DNA from: Leptospira_A soteropolitanensis
Lineage (GTDB): Bacteria; Spirochaetota; Leptospiria; Leptospirales; Leptospiraceae
NCBI RefSeq assembly: GCF_026151335.1
Contig: NZ_JAMQPP010000006.1
Strand: one strand, 5' to 3'
Length of the DNA: 64,000 nt
Each line of letters starts with the position of its first letter. The stretch's first letter is position 1. Below the pieces are notes generated by a model. That model made no database searches. It was not told where the DNA came from and was given only the letters and a program-made list of their open reading frames with translations. A program made the position numbers and the translations under genes. This document shows, piece after piece, positions 17,917 to 26,798 of the stretch.

Positions 17917-19362
17917 ATGGAAGAATATAAACTTTGGATTGATGGGAAATGGACAAATACAAGTGGCGGGAAACTTATGGACATCGAAGACCCTGCCACT
18001 GGCAAAAAAATTGCGAAGGTCATTGATGCAAGTGTGGCCGATGTCGACAAAGCAGCTCAAGCGGCTCACAAAGCTTTTTATGATGGAAGATGGTCTGGAC
18101 TTACACCCGGGGAACGATCCAAAGCCATTTGGAAACTCGCAGATCTTTTAGAAGAAAAAACAATAGAGTTTGCAAAAGCGGAATCTCTCAATGCAGGAAA
18201 ACCTTATAAAAACTTGAGTTTGGCAGGAGATATTCCTTTTGCTGTCGATAACATTCGTTTTTTTGCAACAGCGGCTCGAGATGTACATGGAAGTCGAGCA
18301 AACGAATACCAACCTGGGTATACATCTATCCTTCGAAGGGAACCTGTTGGTGTTGTGGGTCAAATTGCTCCTTGGAATTATCCACTTCTTATGGCCGTTT
18401 GGAAATTTGGACCTGCTCTTGCCGCAGGTTGCACGATCATTCTAAAGCCAGCTCCTGGAACTCCAATCACCACACTTATGTTAGCTGAACTAACAAAAAT
18501 AGCAGGGATTCCTGATGGAGTCATCAATATTGTCACTGGTGGAAATGCCACAGGACAAGCCATTGTAGATCATCCCCTTGTAAGAATGGTTTCTCTCACT
18601 GGATCAACGGGAACAGGAAAAAACATTATGAAGTCCGCCTCTGATTCTTTAAAACGAGTGCATTTAGAACTCGGAGGAAAAGCGCCACTCCTAGTTTTCG
18701 ATGATGTGGATATCAACCTATTTGCCGCAAAAGCTGCGTTTGGTGCTACTTGCAATTCAGGGCAAGACTGCACTGCCGCCACAAGAATTCTTGTTCCCCA
18801 ATCGTTACAGAAAAAAATTACAGATGCAGTTGTCGATGCAATGAAAGCGGTAAATGTTGGTGATCCCTTCAACGACAAAACCGAAATGGGACCGCTGATC
18901 TCGGCCGTCCACCGCGAACGAGTCTTTGGATTTATGGATAGAGCCAAGAAAGAAGGAGCCAAAATTCTTACCGGAGGATCAGTACCCAAAGGCTTAGACA
19001 ATGGATATTTTTTTGAACCGACTGTCATCACAGATGTAAAACAAAACTACGACGTTGTGCAAAATGAAATCTTTGGGCCTGTTCTTACGATCCAAACGTA
19101 TGAAAAAGAAGAAGAAGGAATTAAACTTGCAAACGATGTAAACTATGGTCTCGCCTCTTCCATTTGGACTAAGGACATAGCACGCGCTATGCGAGTATCC
19201 AAACAATTGGAATTTGGAACAGTTTGGGTCAATGATCACCTTCCACTAGCTTCGGAAACACCTCATGGTGGATTTAAACAATCCGGATTTGGAAAAGATC
19301 TCTCCATCGAATCAGTAGGTGATTACTTAATCACAAAACATGTAATGGTGGGAGGAGTTTAA
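17917..19362 (+). CDS. patD: Gamma-aminobutyraldehyde dehydrogenase (PatD/YdcW-like)
   Basis: An aldehyde dehydrogenase of 481 residues that resembles aminobutyraldehyde/betaine aldehyde dehydrogenases rather than GabD. Active-site residues: Asn154 in APWNYP, Lys177, SLTGSTGTGK (226-235), Glu251 in LELGGKAP, and Cys285 in NSGQDCTAATR; the QDC form is typical of the PatD/BADH group. It would convert 4-aminobutanal to GABA, feeding GabT and GabD. The ATG follows the gabT stop by 7 nt, with AAAGGAAA upstream. In E. coli the orthologue is the last gene of ydcSTUVW, supporting the putrescine assignment. Betaine aldehyde cannot be excluded as a substrate. Confidence 0.87.
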   Translation: MEEYKLWIDGKWTNTSGGKLMDIEDPATGKKIAKVIDASVADVDKAAQAAHKAFYDGRWSGLTPGERSKAIWKLADLLEEKTIEFAKAESLNAGKPYKNLSLAGDIPFAVDNIRFFATAARDVHGSRANEYQPGYTSILRREPVGVVGQIAPWNYPLLMAVWKFGPALAAGCTIILKPAPGTPITTLMLAELTKIAGIPDGVINIVTGGNATGQAIVDHPLVRMVSLTGSTGTGKNIMKSASDSLKRVHLELGGKAPLLVFDDVDINLFAAKAAFGATCNSGQDCTAATRILVPQSLQKKITDAVVDAMKAVNVGDPFNDKTEMGPLISAVHRERVFGFMDRAKKEGAKILTGGSVPKGLDNGYFFEPTVITDVKQNYDVVQNEIFGPVLTIQTYEKEEEGIKLANDVNYGLASSIWTKDIARAMRVSKQLEFGTVWVNDHLPLASETPHGGFKQSGFGKDLSIESVGDYLITKHVMVGGV

Positions 19363-19403
19363 TTTCTCTTTACAAATAGGAAGAATCGGATGTCTAAGGG
19401 GCT

Positions 19404-20711
19404 ATGGCATCCGAAAAAAATCCGATTGTTTCCTTTTTTGAATGGTTGGCTCCAAGATTCCATCTTCTAGATGACTTGGACAAACCTGGCACTATCGAAT
19501 CAGTACAAAAAGGTGCGGAACTAAGAGGTTCCAACCTTTGGACTTTGATTTTTGCCATTTTTATTGCAAGCATTGGTCTTAACGTCAACTCCACGGCCGT
19601 CATCATTGGGGCGATGCTTGTATCACCACTAATGGGACCCATAGTGGGAATTGGATTTGCCGCCGCCACAAACGACTTTGACAATTTAAAAAAATTTCTT
19701 AGAACTCTTTCCGTGGCAACGATTGCAAGTATTGCCACTTCCTTTATTTACTTTTCCCTTTCACCAATTAACGAAGCTCAGTCGGAACTATTAGCAAGAA
19801 CTTCACCCACAATTTACGATGCTCTGATTGCGATCTTTGGTGGTGCCACAGGAATCATTGCCAATACCAGAAAAGAGAAAGGTACAGCCATTGCAGGAGT
19901 TGCGATTGCAACAGCCCTTATGCCTCCCCTCTGCACCGCAGGATATGGATTATCACAAGGGAACTGGACTTATTTTTTGGGAGCCACATACCTATTTTTA
20001 ATCAATTCCATTTTCATCGCCATCACTACTTTTATTTTTGTTCGCTATATGGAATTTCCGAAAGTGAGTTGGGGATTATATAAAGAAAAAGAACGAAAGG
20101 TAAAAATTTATTTGGCTCTATTTACCCTCATTCTCATCATTCCATCAATTTTTACTGCTTATCAAATCGTACGGTCATCCTACTTTAAAGGAAAAGCCTC
20201 TGAGTTTATTCGTAACGAAATTTTAATAGATAACCGCAGAATTTTGGAAAAAGAAATTACATATCAAAAAAATCCCAAAATCGAACTCACAATCATTGGT
20301 CCAAAAATTGACGAAAACAAAGAAAAAGAATTACAAAGTAAATTAAAATATTACAATATTGAAAATACAAAACTCATCTTACACCAGGATCTCTCTTCCT
20401 CCAATATAGATAATTTAAAATACGAAATCCTATCTGAAATCTACAAATCCAACACAAACTATACCCAAATCAATACAGAGATGATAGCAAAAGAGATCCA
20501 AATATTTTTCCCGAATCTTATCTCGGCAAGCTTCACAAAGACAAAAAAATTTGACATGAACCAAAACATCTATGTAGACACAAATATTTTTGATTCGGAA
20601 TGGACAAAACTCCCAACAGAGAATGACAAAAAGAAATTAGAACAATACATCGAAATCAGAACTGGAGAAAAACAATTAGAACTGATTACAAGAGAAGTGT
20701 TAAAAAACTAA
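19404..20711 (+). CDS. DUF389 / TIGR00341 family membrane protein
   Basis: This 435-residue inner-membrane protein matches DUF389. The signature region includes GLNVNSTAVIIGAMLVSPLMGP (about 52-73), then FGGATGIIANTRKEKGTAIAG and ALMPPLCTAGYGL. There are about six membrane helices up to residue ~255. The C-terminal ~180 residues are soluble, highly charged and A/T-rich in codon use, with a predicted alpha/beta character. AAGGGG lies just before the ATG. It follows patD by 41 nt and could be co-transcribed. The biochemical function of DUF389 proteins is not established; a transport role is often presumed. Confidence 0.85.
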   Translation: MASEKNPIVSFFEWLAPRFHLLDDLDKPGTIESVQKGAELRGSNLWTLIFAIFIASIGLNVNSTAVIIGAMLVSPLMGPIVGIGFAAATNDFDNLKKFLRTLSVATIASIATSFIYFSLSPINEAQSELLARTSPTIYDALIAIFGGATGIIANTRKEKGTAIAGVAIATALMPPLCTAGYGLSQGNWTYFLGATYLFLINSIFIAITTFIFVRYMEFPKVSWGLYKEKERKVKIYLALFTLILIIPSIFTAYQIVRSSYFKGKASEFIRNEILIDNRRILEKEITYQKNPKIELTIIGPKIDENKEKELQSKLKYYNIENTKLILHQDLSSSNIDNLKYEILSEIYKSNTNYTQINTEMIAKEIQIFFPNLISASFTKTKKFDMNQNIYVDTNIFDSEWTKLPTENDKKKLEQYIEIRTGEKQLELITREVLKN

Positions 20712-20742
20712 AATAGATTCAAGAAGAGACATCGAATCTATT

Positions 20743-20781
20743 GTCCTTAGTTTGTGTTTGGGATGAATTTAAACTAAGGAC
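20743..20781. repeat. 11-bp perfect inverted repeat between convergent genes
   Basis: GTCCTTAGTTT (20743-20753) and AAACTAAGGAC (20771-20781) are perfect reverse complements separated by 17 nt. They lie between the DUF389 stop and the convergent hypothetical gene, whose stop codon is in the right arm. Only four T follow on the plus strand, so it is a weak or Rho-assisted terminator candidate, possibly bidirectional. Confidence 0.5.
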
Positions 20782-21416
20782 GCTTGTTTTAAAAAATCTT
20801 TAAAAGTATCGATGTCTTTTGTGAAAAAAACTGGTTTGGGTGCTTTTGTTTCCTTCAAAAGAAACACTATCCCTTGGTTGTGAAGAACTACTTGGTCTAA
20901 TTCGTCAGGTGTGTAAGTATAAGTAACATTTCCTGAATGAAACAAAAACTTTCCATTTTCTTCACGTAAACTTCCCGAACCAATCCGTTTGAAGTTCTTA
21001 AGACCATCTTCCATAGATTCAATGTCTGAGGCTTCCTCACCAAACGTAAGTTTACCGGAATAATCCAAAAACAAAGTTCCCTCAATTTGAAATCTGCTTT
21101 CTTTCGGTGCAGGTGGTTCCTCTTCCAAATTTCCATCTTCTGTTGGCAATAAAACTTCCGATTTTTGAACTACAGAAGGGGTTACTTCCTCTGGTAAAGA
21201 GTAGGAAATATGGCGATCATCAGAAATGGCACGTTCCTTTCTAATTCTCTCATCTAATTGTGGCGAAACAGAAGGGCCTTGTGGCATTCGGTACGGGCTC
21301 GGGCTTTGCGGTTTTCTCTGTGGGTAGGTTGTAGGTTTTGCTTTTTGTGGAGAAAGGGCTACGTACAAAAAACATAGAACACCCACAAGAATCATAGCAA
21401 AGGCTGCAAACAACAT
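20769..21416 (-). CDS. Hypothetical single-pass membrane protein
   Basis: A 215-residue protein I do not recognise by name. Residues 1-20 form one membrane helix (LFAAFAMILVGVLCFLYVAL). A proline-rich linker follows (~25-60), then an acidic segment. The C-terminal ~110 residues are predicted beta-rich (FQIEGTLFLDYSGKLTFGEE, KFLFHSGNVTYTYTPDEL, GIVFLLKE), perhaps a small PH-like or sandwich fold facing the cytoplasm or periplasm. It stands alone, convergent with the DUF389 gene and divergent from the SurA-like gene, with 85 nt to the latter start. Likely a Leptospira-specific protein. Confidence 0.7.
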   Translation of the reverse strand: MLFAAFAMILVGVLCFLYVALSPQKAKPTTYPQRKPQSPSPYRMPQGPSVSPQLDERIRKERAISDDRHISYSLPEEVTPSVVQKSEVLLPTEDGNLEEEPPAPKESRFQIEGTLFLDYSGKLTFGEEASDIESMEDGLKNFKRIGSGSLREENGKFLFHSGNVTYTYTPDELDQVVLHNQGIVFLLKETKAPKPVFFTKDIDTFKDFLKQASLV

Positions 21417-21501
21417 ACTACCTATATTATCTTGCCAAACGGCGATTCCCTTGATTACATTTTTTCTTTACAAGGGTTTCGAAAACGGAAACCCTTCCTT
21501 T

Positions 21502-22743
21502 ATGTTCGAAGAAGAACCCTCTACTCTCAAAGAAAAAATCTATCGTGCGATTATTGCCCTCTTTTTATTCATTTTGGTCGGAACCCTTATCATCACATTT
21601 TTGCCTGGGGACGCAGAACAAAGCCTTGTAGGTGCCATTACAGGCCAAAATTCGACAAAGGCCGGAACCATAGCAGGTCGAAGTATCCCCGTGGACTACT
21701 TCAATGCAGCCAAACGCGACTGTTACTACCGCTACCAACAATATGGCCGTGAAACCGCTCAAAACCCAGAACTTCTCAATTCTTGTGCTTATTCTACGGT
21801 TCGGGAAATCTATATTGCAAACGACATTGCTACGGCCGTTGGATTCCAAGTTTCCGAAATTAGCATCAAACGAGAGATGTCTAGGCAAGCAAGGGAAGTT
21901 CATAAAGAATCCGTTTCCCAAGCCGGGTATGGAGAAGAAGATTCTCGTTCGCTCACAGAGATTTACCAACAAATTTACCGATCGGCACCGATGAATTACC
22001 GCATCGATTCTGCCACAGGATACGCTCTTTATCCGAACTTTTTAGACCAACTCCTCACTCCTTCGGAAAATGAGCTAGAGTTGGAAGATGAAGCCAAACG
22101 TGCTAAAATTTCTTTTCGAATCGTTGCCGTCTCCGAAGTCAATTTACTCAATGCGGTCGAAGCCAAAATCAATATTTCAGACGCAGAACTAATGAAAGAG
22201 TACGAAAAAGAAAAAAAAGAAGGATCACTTGCCAAAGATCCTTCTGGAAACTTTGTGAGCTTCGAATCAAGAAAACCACTTTTGCTTTCCAAACTAAAAT
22301 TTGATCGGAAAAGAAAGGAAGTCGAAGCATGGAAAGGTCGAATTTCTGCAAAAATTTCCGAGCCAAATGCTTTGGAAGCCATTGCTCAGGAAACTCTCCA
22401 ACCAATAGAGACAGTTTCTAATGTTTCCTTATCTGATTTAAAACTTGTCACTTCGAACCGTGGCAATAGCTACCGTTTGGCGAACTCTGCCAAATTTTGG
22501 GAAACTCTAGCCAATGATCCGTTTTCCAAAAAAACGGTAGTGGGACCTTTTTCTGATAACGACAAACAGGTTTATGTAGAGTTTGGGGACTTAACTTACG
22601 GACAAACCACAGCCAAAAAACCGTCTGACCAAGCTGCAGATTTTTTGAAACAAAGGCAACTTCTTAGCTTTTTTCTTGAAATAAACCAGTCCCTAGCAGC
22701 AGAATACAACGTAGAGAAAAAAGGCCTTCTCTCTTTAGAATAA
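21502..22743 (+). CDS. Membrane-anchored SurA/PPIase-like protein
   Basis: Starting at the ATG at 21502 the protein has 413 residues; a TTG at 21451 would add 17. One membrane helix lies near residues 15-37 (AIIALFLFILVGTLIITFLP). After it comes GTIAGRSIPVDYFNAAKRDC, which resembles the start of SurA N-terminal or PpiD-type chaperone regions, and helical segments follow. I see no clear parvulin catalytic core, so isomerase activity is doubtful. The architecture fits a periplasmic chaperone-like folding factor tethered to the inner membrane. cheX begins at the base after its stop, so the two genes share a transcript, though a shared function is not evident. Confidence 0.6.
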   Translation: MFEEEPSTLKEKIYRAIIALFLFILVGTLIITFLPGDAEQSLVGAITGQNSTKAGTIAGRSIPVDYFNAAKRDCYYRYQQYGRETAQNPELLNSCAYSTVREIYIANDIATAVGFQVSEISIKREMSRQAREVHKESVSQAGYGEEDSRSLTEIYQQIYRSAPMNYRIDSATGYALYPNFLDQLLTPSENELELEDEAKRAKISFRIVAVSEVNLLNAVEAKINISDAELMKEYEKEKKEGSLAKDPSGNFVSFESRKPLLLSKLKFDRKRKEVEAWKGRISAKISEPNALEAIAQETLQPIETVSNVSLSDLKLVTSNRGNSYRLANSAKFWETLANDPFSKKTVVGPFSDNDKQVYVEFGDLTYGQTTAKKPSDQAADFLKQRQLLSFFLEINQSLAAEYNVEKKGLLSLE

Positions 22744-23208
22744 ATGCAAATTAAAGCCGACTTCATCAACCCGTTCCTGGAAGCAGCCACCATCGTTTTT
22801 CGCGATGTCCTACAACAGGATCTCATCCGAGGAAAAATCGGAATCAAAGATTCACCTGCACCGAGTCATGAAATTGCAATCATCATTGGCGTAGTAGGTT
22901 CTTTTAGTGGTGAAGTGGTTTATAGTATGAACCTCGATGCTGCCTACAAAATATCTCGCAAACTGGTTCCAGGTCTTTCTGATGATGATGTCAAAAACGA
23001 GTACAAAGACATCCTCGGTGAGATCGCCAACATGACTACAGGTAATGCGATGAATATTTTTACATCGGCAGGCCAATCTGTAGAGATTACAACTCCGAAC
23101 ATCCAAGAAACAAACAACACTTCTGTAAGGTTTAACAAAAAACCAACACTCTCCATCAACTTATATTCTAAATTTGGACGAATCGAAGTAAACGTTGCGA
23201 TTGCTTAA
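22744..23208 (+). CDS. cheX: Chemotaxis phosphatase CheX-like protein
   Basis: A 154-residue protein that fits CheX, the CheC/CheX/FliY-family phosphatase acting on phospho-CheY in spirochaetes. The motif KNEYKDILGEIANMTTGNAMN (residues ~83-103) carries the E-x2-N active-site pair that dephosphorylates CheY: Glu and Asn in GEIANM. Other family stretches are SFSGEVVYSMN and TPNIQETNNTSV. It abuts the SurA-like gene with no gap. A strong terminator-like hairpin lies just downstream. Since it controls flagellar switching, one expects contact with flagellar genes elsewhere. Confidence 0.9.
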   Translation: MQIKADFINPFLEAATIVFRDVLQQDLIRGKIGIKDSPAPSHEIAIIIGVVGSFSGEVVYSMNLDAAYKISRKLVPGLSDDDVKNEYKDILGEIANMTTGNAMNIFTSAGQSVEITTPNIQETNNTSVRFNKKPTLSINLYSKFGRIEVNVAIA

Positions 23209-23218
23209 AATCTTAGTC

Positions 23219-24157
23219 TTAAATAGAAGAACCTAAAACCCGCATTCTTTCGCGGGTTTCTTTTTTAAAATCATATCCTGGAACCGTTGTTTTTCCCTCC
23301 ACTCCATTCATATAGAGCTGGTAGTATTTTAAAGAACGTTCTAAATCCCTTTCGTCCCAACTACTCTCATAAATTTTACCTAAGTAATAATGAGCAGGAA
23401 GATACTCCGCTGATTCTTTAAAATTTTTAATGATATTCACCAATTGGTGAGCTGCAGAACGAAATTCCTTTTTGCGAATAAGAAGGATTGCCATCGCATA
23501 ATGTGATCTAGGTGTGAGTTCTGGATGTTTTGGATACTCTGTAACAAGTTTTAGATATTCTTTGTAAGCCTTTTCTTCCGATTCAGTGTTCCCAATCCGA
23601 TCCAAAGAACGTGCCAGTTCAAATTGCGTTTTAATTTTGAGATCTGGATCTTCTTGTTTTTCAACAAGTGCTGTCGAATCTTTATCGTTGCCATCCAAAC
23701 CAAACAAATTAGTATTCTCAACCCGAGAGAACTTTGCAACATCTCCTTCCTTTCCATAAGAGTCAGCAAATTCGGATTCGGCGGATTTTTTCTGGTCTCT
23801 TGTCAAATAGGCCTTACCTTTTTGAAAAGATGCTAGAGAAGGATCAATGACTTCCTTCTTTTTTTTCTTTTTCTCTACTGGTTTAGATTTTGTTGTAACA
23901 GAGATTTGGTTGTCTGCTGCAACTGCTGATGAAGGTGTTTTCGAATTTATTTCTGTAGATGTAGATGGCTGAAATTTTGAATTAGAGTTATCATTGTTCC
24001 AAGTTTCAGGAAATGGCAAAAACAATTCAGTTGTTTGAGCATGTAGCGAAAAAATATCTCCCATACTCAAAAGAGGAAATAAAACAATCACAAGGAAACT
24101 AGATCTTTCGATCAAAACTCGAAATCTAGAAGTAAAAAACAGGAATTTCCCCTTCAT
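23219..24157 (-). CDS. Periplasmic/outer-membrane TPR protein
   Basis: A 312-residue protein with a hydrophobic N-terminal segment (about residues 15-40, ending in LHAQ) that looks like a signal peptide. A low-complexity linker follows, with a lysine run near residue 95. TPR-like repeats cover ~105-305 (for example SLASFQKGKAYLTRDQKKSA, FELARSLDRIGNTESEEKAY and AHYYLGKIYESSWDERDLER). Such proteins act as scaffolds, comparable to CpoB or YbgF in Tol-Pal systems. It is the last gene of a three-gene run behind the OmpA-like gene, overlapping the preceding stop by 4 nt. The cheX terminator is embedded in its 3' end. Confidence 0.75.
   Translation of the reverse strand: MKGKFLFFTSRFRVLIERSSFLVIVLFPLLSMGDIFSLHAQTTELFLPFPETWNNDNSNSKFQPSTSTEINSKTPSSAVAADNQISVTTKSKPVEKKKKKKEVIDPSLASFQKGKAYLTRDQKKSAESEFADSYGKEGDVAKFSRVENTNLFGLDGNDKDSTALVEKQEDPDLKIKTQFELARSLDRIGNTESEEKAYKEYLKLVTEYPKHPELTPRSHYAMAILLIRKKEFRSAAHQLVNIIKNFKESAEYLPAHYYLGKIYESSWDERDLERSLKYYQLYMNGVEGKTTVPGYDFKKETRERMRVLGSSI
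23236..23266 (+). terminator. Rho-independent terminator of cheX
   Basis: AAACCCGC (23236-23243) pairs with GCGGGTTT (23252-23259) around an 8-nt loop, followed by C and six T on the plus strand. It lies 28 nt after the cheX stop and inside the last codons of the convergent TPR gene, so one sequence serves as terminator and protein-coding DNA. Confidence 0.85.
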
Positions 24158-24888
24158 CGTAAGTTCTTTGGAATTCGCTCTAAACTTCTTGGTTTCCCGA
24201 GACCTTCACTTGCTTCAGGAGGTTTCGGCAACTTTAAAGTTTCCAAATTTTTCTCCTCGTTTTTTGCCTTCACTTTCTTTTCTAAGTCAGACACCCGTTC
24301 CAACATTTTTTGCATCCGAAGTTCAGAATCGGAATCTGAATCCAAACCAGATTTTGTATCTTCTTTTGGGACTGCCGGTTGGATATCAATAGGCGATGGG
24401 ATCAATCCATCACCTGACGGAGTGTAGATGGGAGGAACCGAAGTATCTTCTGCTTTACGATTTCTAAAGTCATATTCCTTTCCTAAAAAATCTTGTTCTT
24501 CAGGGATTGTATCGTGTGTGTAACCATTTGATTCCCTTTCACTGATAAAATCAAATTGCATCCGACGGTTGGATTCATATTTTAAATCTTCAGGATCAGA
24601 CATACGAACGTCTTTACGTTTTCGATTGTAATCTCTTTCAATCTCCGTTAAAAATAAACTTCGAGTATCTTGGGCCAGTTGCATCCCTTGCGGTTTTGCA
24701 TTTTCCCAACCATTGGTCCAACCCACATAAATTGCCATAATAAGAAAAAAAACAAAAAGTGAAATGGCAATTTTCTTAAGCAGGTCTTGTACTTGAGGAG
24801 GGATTTTGTCAACAAGTCCATCCACAGCACCCATCATCTTGTGGGTGTCTACATTGACTTTGGGTATATTGATATTTTTAATGTCCAC
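24154..24888 (-). CDS. Hypothetical single-pass membrane protein in the OmpA-TPR run
   Basis: A 244-residue protein with a single membrane helix at about 40-62 (KIAISLFVFFLIMAIYVGW) and no signal cleavage site. A short N-terminal cytoplasmic part contains DIKNINIPKVNVDTHKMM. The periplasmic part is charged and proline-rich. A coiled-coil stretch lies near 200-225 (MLERVSDLEKKVKAKNEEK). It is 3 nt after the OmpA-like gene and overlaps the TPR gene by 4 nt, which suggests a joint role at the envelope. No named family is recognised. Confidence 0.7.
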   Translation of the reverse strand: MDIKNINIPKVNVDTHKMMGAVDGLVDKIPPQVQDLLKKIAISLFVFFLIMAIYVGWTNGWENAKPQGMQLAQDTRSLFLTEIERDYNRKRKDVRMSDPEDLKYESNRRMQFDFISERESNGYTHDTIPEEQDFLGKEYDFRNRKAEDTSVPPIYTPSGDGLIPSPIDIQPAVPKEDTKSGLDSDSDSELRMQKMLERVSDLEKKVKAKNEEKNLETLKLPKPPEASEGLGKPRSLERIPKNLR

Positions 24889-24891
24889 TGG

Positions 24892-26748
24892 TTACTCTTC
24901 CGAAATTTTAAAGACGACCCTTCGGTTTGTCCCGCGACCTTCTTCGGTCTGATTATCCGCAATTGGCACTGTGGGACCAAATCCCACTACAGCAATGCGA
25001 GTTTCTTCTATTTTATGTTTAGACTTTAAATAATTAGCAACCGAATTTGCTCTTTCCAAGGATAACTTTTGGTTGGCCGATTTGGTTCCCAGATTGTCGG
25101 TATGACCCTCAATGAGGATCTTCAAATTCGCAGATTTTCTTAAAATTCCTGCCAATCTGTCTAGTTCTGGCTCCGATTCTTTGGTGAGCTCCGCGGATCG
25201 AAAGGCAAAAAACAAATTGTTCATCACAATTTGATTTCCCTTTTTCAATTTGGGAAGGACAAGTAGGACAGTTTTTTCTTTGTCCTCCTTTTCCTTTCCC
25301 ACCAAATTGAGGTTTTGTGAAACAGGGAGGTATCCTTCTTTCTCTCCATAAAACCCATAGTTTTCCTCATAAGGAAGGATAATGCTAAATTCACCAGTGG
25401 TAGGATCACTGATCGTAGAACCAATGGATTTTTTTCTATTTAATGATTCGTATTGAACATAAGCAGAAAGAGGTTTACCTTCTTCATCTACCACCTTTCC
25501 TTTGATCACAACGACTGGTTCTGGTTGGAAATGATGAGGGATGGCCGCCATATACAATTCCCCTTCGCGAGAAACATAAGCCCAATTCCCCACAGCCGGG
25601 ATACTAAAAAAGTTTACACCTCTTAAGTTAGCGGATAACTCTTGTGGTTCTGACCAAGAAGTCCAAGAATCATTTAACCTTCTTGTGATAAAAATGGATA
25701 TCCCTTCCTTTCTTCCAGAAGAAGAAAAGTATAATGTTTTGTCATCCGGAGCAAGGAAAGGTGCCATTTCCTCTTCAACAGTATTCAAAGTATTTCCTAA
25801 GTTAATTCCCTCTTCGAATACGCCAGAATCATTTTGTAAACTGACATACAAATCCAACTTTCCAAAATTTTTCTTTTGTTGAGCAGAATATAGTAGAGTC
25901 CGACCACTAGAAGCCAATGCCGATCCACCAAATACTTGTTGGTTGGGATTATCTGCCTTTTTATACCAATTATAAAAACTTGGGAAGTTTATGGGGGTGG
26001 GCATAGACCAACCGGTTTCTGTTTTGCGTGTTTTATATAAAGGTGCGCGGTTTTGGATTTTCTCAGTTCTTTCTTTATATTCTGTTTCTAACTTAGTCAA
26101 AACTAGATGAAACTCTTTTGGGTTTTGTGCTTCTCTAGATGCTACTTGAGATTTGTACATCATCTCTCGTTTTAAGTTATCCAATAACTCTTCTTCACCA
26201 AAATTTCCGAAAACAAATAGTTCATTCCCACCGGGAAGAGCAGAAATCACCGCAGAAGGAAATTTATTATTGAGAGGTGTGGGAAGCTGCTCCCCTTGCA
26301 TCCAAAACCCGTATTGGTCTCGTTTGGCGGCCCAAATTTTCTGGGTAGATCGGCCGCCCTCTCTAACAAGGGCAGTCCAAAATAAAATTTTTCCATCGGG
26401 TGTACACTGCGGGTTAAAAGAAAAAAGGCCCCCAGTTACATAACGAGGGATTTTTTTTAAAGTCCAGTCCGGTGTTTTGCCTGATTCAAACGGTTCCATT
26501 TCATACCGAATGGGATTACAGGTTTCACCTTGCACATCACATAACATCCGTATTTTTTTCCCGGCCAAATAAGCTAATTCCTCTTGCAGGACACCTCCAT
26601 GAATACGAAGAACTTGTTTGTCCGTGCGAAGCAGATGGCCTGAATTTAGAAGGTCACCCTCCAAAACCTGGATTCCATTTTTTACACTTTGTGAGCTAAT
26701 GAGCCCATTCCCGAAAAAGAGGAGAATGATAATGAGAATCCGTGCCAT
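24892..26748 (-). CDS. OmpA-family peptidoglycan-binding protein with PD40-like repeats
   Basis: The 618-residue protein begins with a signal peptide (about 20 residues, ending near ISSQS). Residues ~90-390 contain WD40/PD40-like strands (SFNPQCTPDGKILFWTA, APFLAPDDKTLYFSSSG), as in TolB-like propellers. A carboxypeptidase-regulatory-like beta sandwich is at ~405-480. The C-terminal ~115 residues form an OmpA domain: ILIEGHTDNLGT, NQKLSLERANSVANYL and GRGTNRRVVF, including the Asp and Arg that contact diaminopimelate. So it should anchor the outer envelope to peptidoglycan. First gene of the run with the membrane and TPR proteins; 50 nt separate it from the divergent ABC-F gene. Confidence 0.87.
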   Translation of the reverse strand: MARILIIILLFFGNGLISSQSVKNGIQVLEGDLLNSGHLLRTDKQVLRIHGGVLQEELAYLAGKKIRMLCDVQGETCNPIRYEMEPFESGKTPDWTLKKIPRYVTGGLFSFNPQCTPDGKILFWTALVREGGRSTQKIWAAKRDQYGFWMQGEQLPTPLNNKFPSAVISALPGGNELFVFGNFGEEELLDNLKREMMYKSQVASREAQNPKEFHLVLTKLETEYKERTEKIQNRAPLYKTRKTETGWSMPTPINFPSFYNWYKKADNPNQQVFGGSALASSGRTLLYSAQQKKNFGKLDLYVSLQNDSGVFEEGINLGNTLNTVEEEMAPFLAPDDKTLYFSSSGRKEGISIFITRRLNDSWTSWSEPQELSANLRGVNFFSIPAVGNWAYVSREGELYMAAIPHHFQPEPVVVIKGKVVDEEGKPLSAYVQYESLNRKKSIGSTISDPTTGEFSIILPYEENYGFYGEKEGYLPVSQNLNLVGKEKEDKEKTVLLVLPKLKKGNQIVMNNLFFAFRSAELTKESEPELDRLAGILRKSANLKILIEGHTDNLGTKSANQKLSLERANSVANYLKSKHKIEETRIAVVGFGPTVPIADNQTEEGRGTNRRVVFKISEE

Positions 26749-26798
26749 ACCATACGAAATGTCGGTTGAAACCTCCGATTCCCTTAGAAAATTGACTT

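Noticed and set aside
18570..19031. 153-residue antisense ORF inside the patD-like gene
   Set aside because: No ribosome binding site and a composition typical of antisense frames; the sense strand codes for an intact dehydrogenase.
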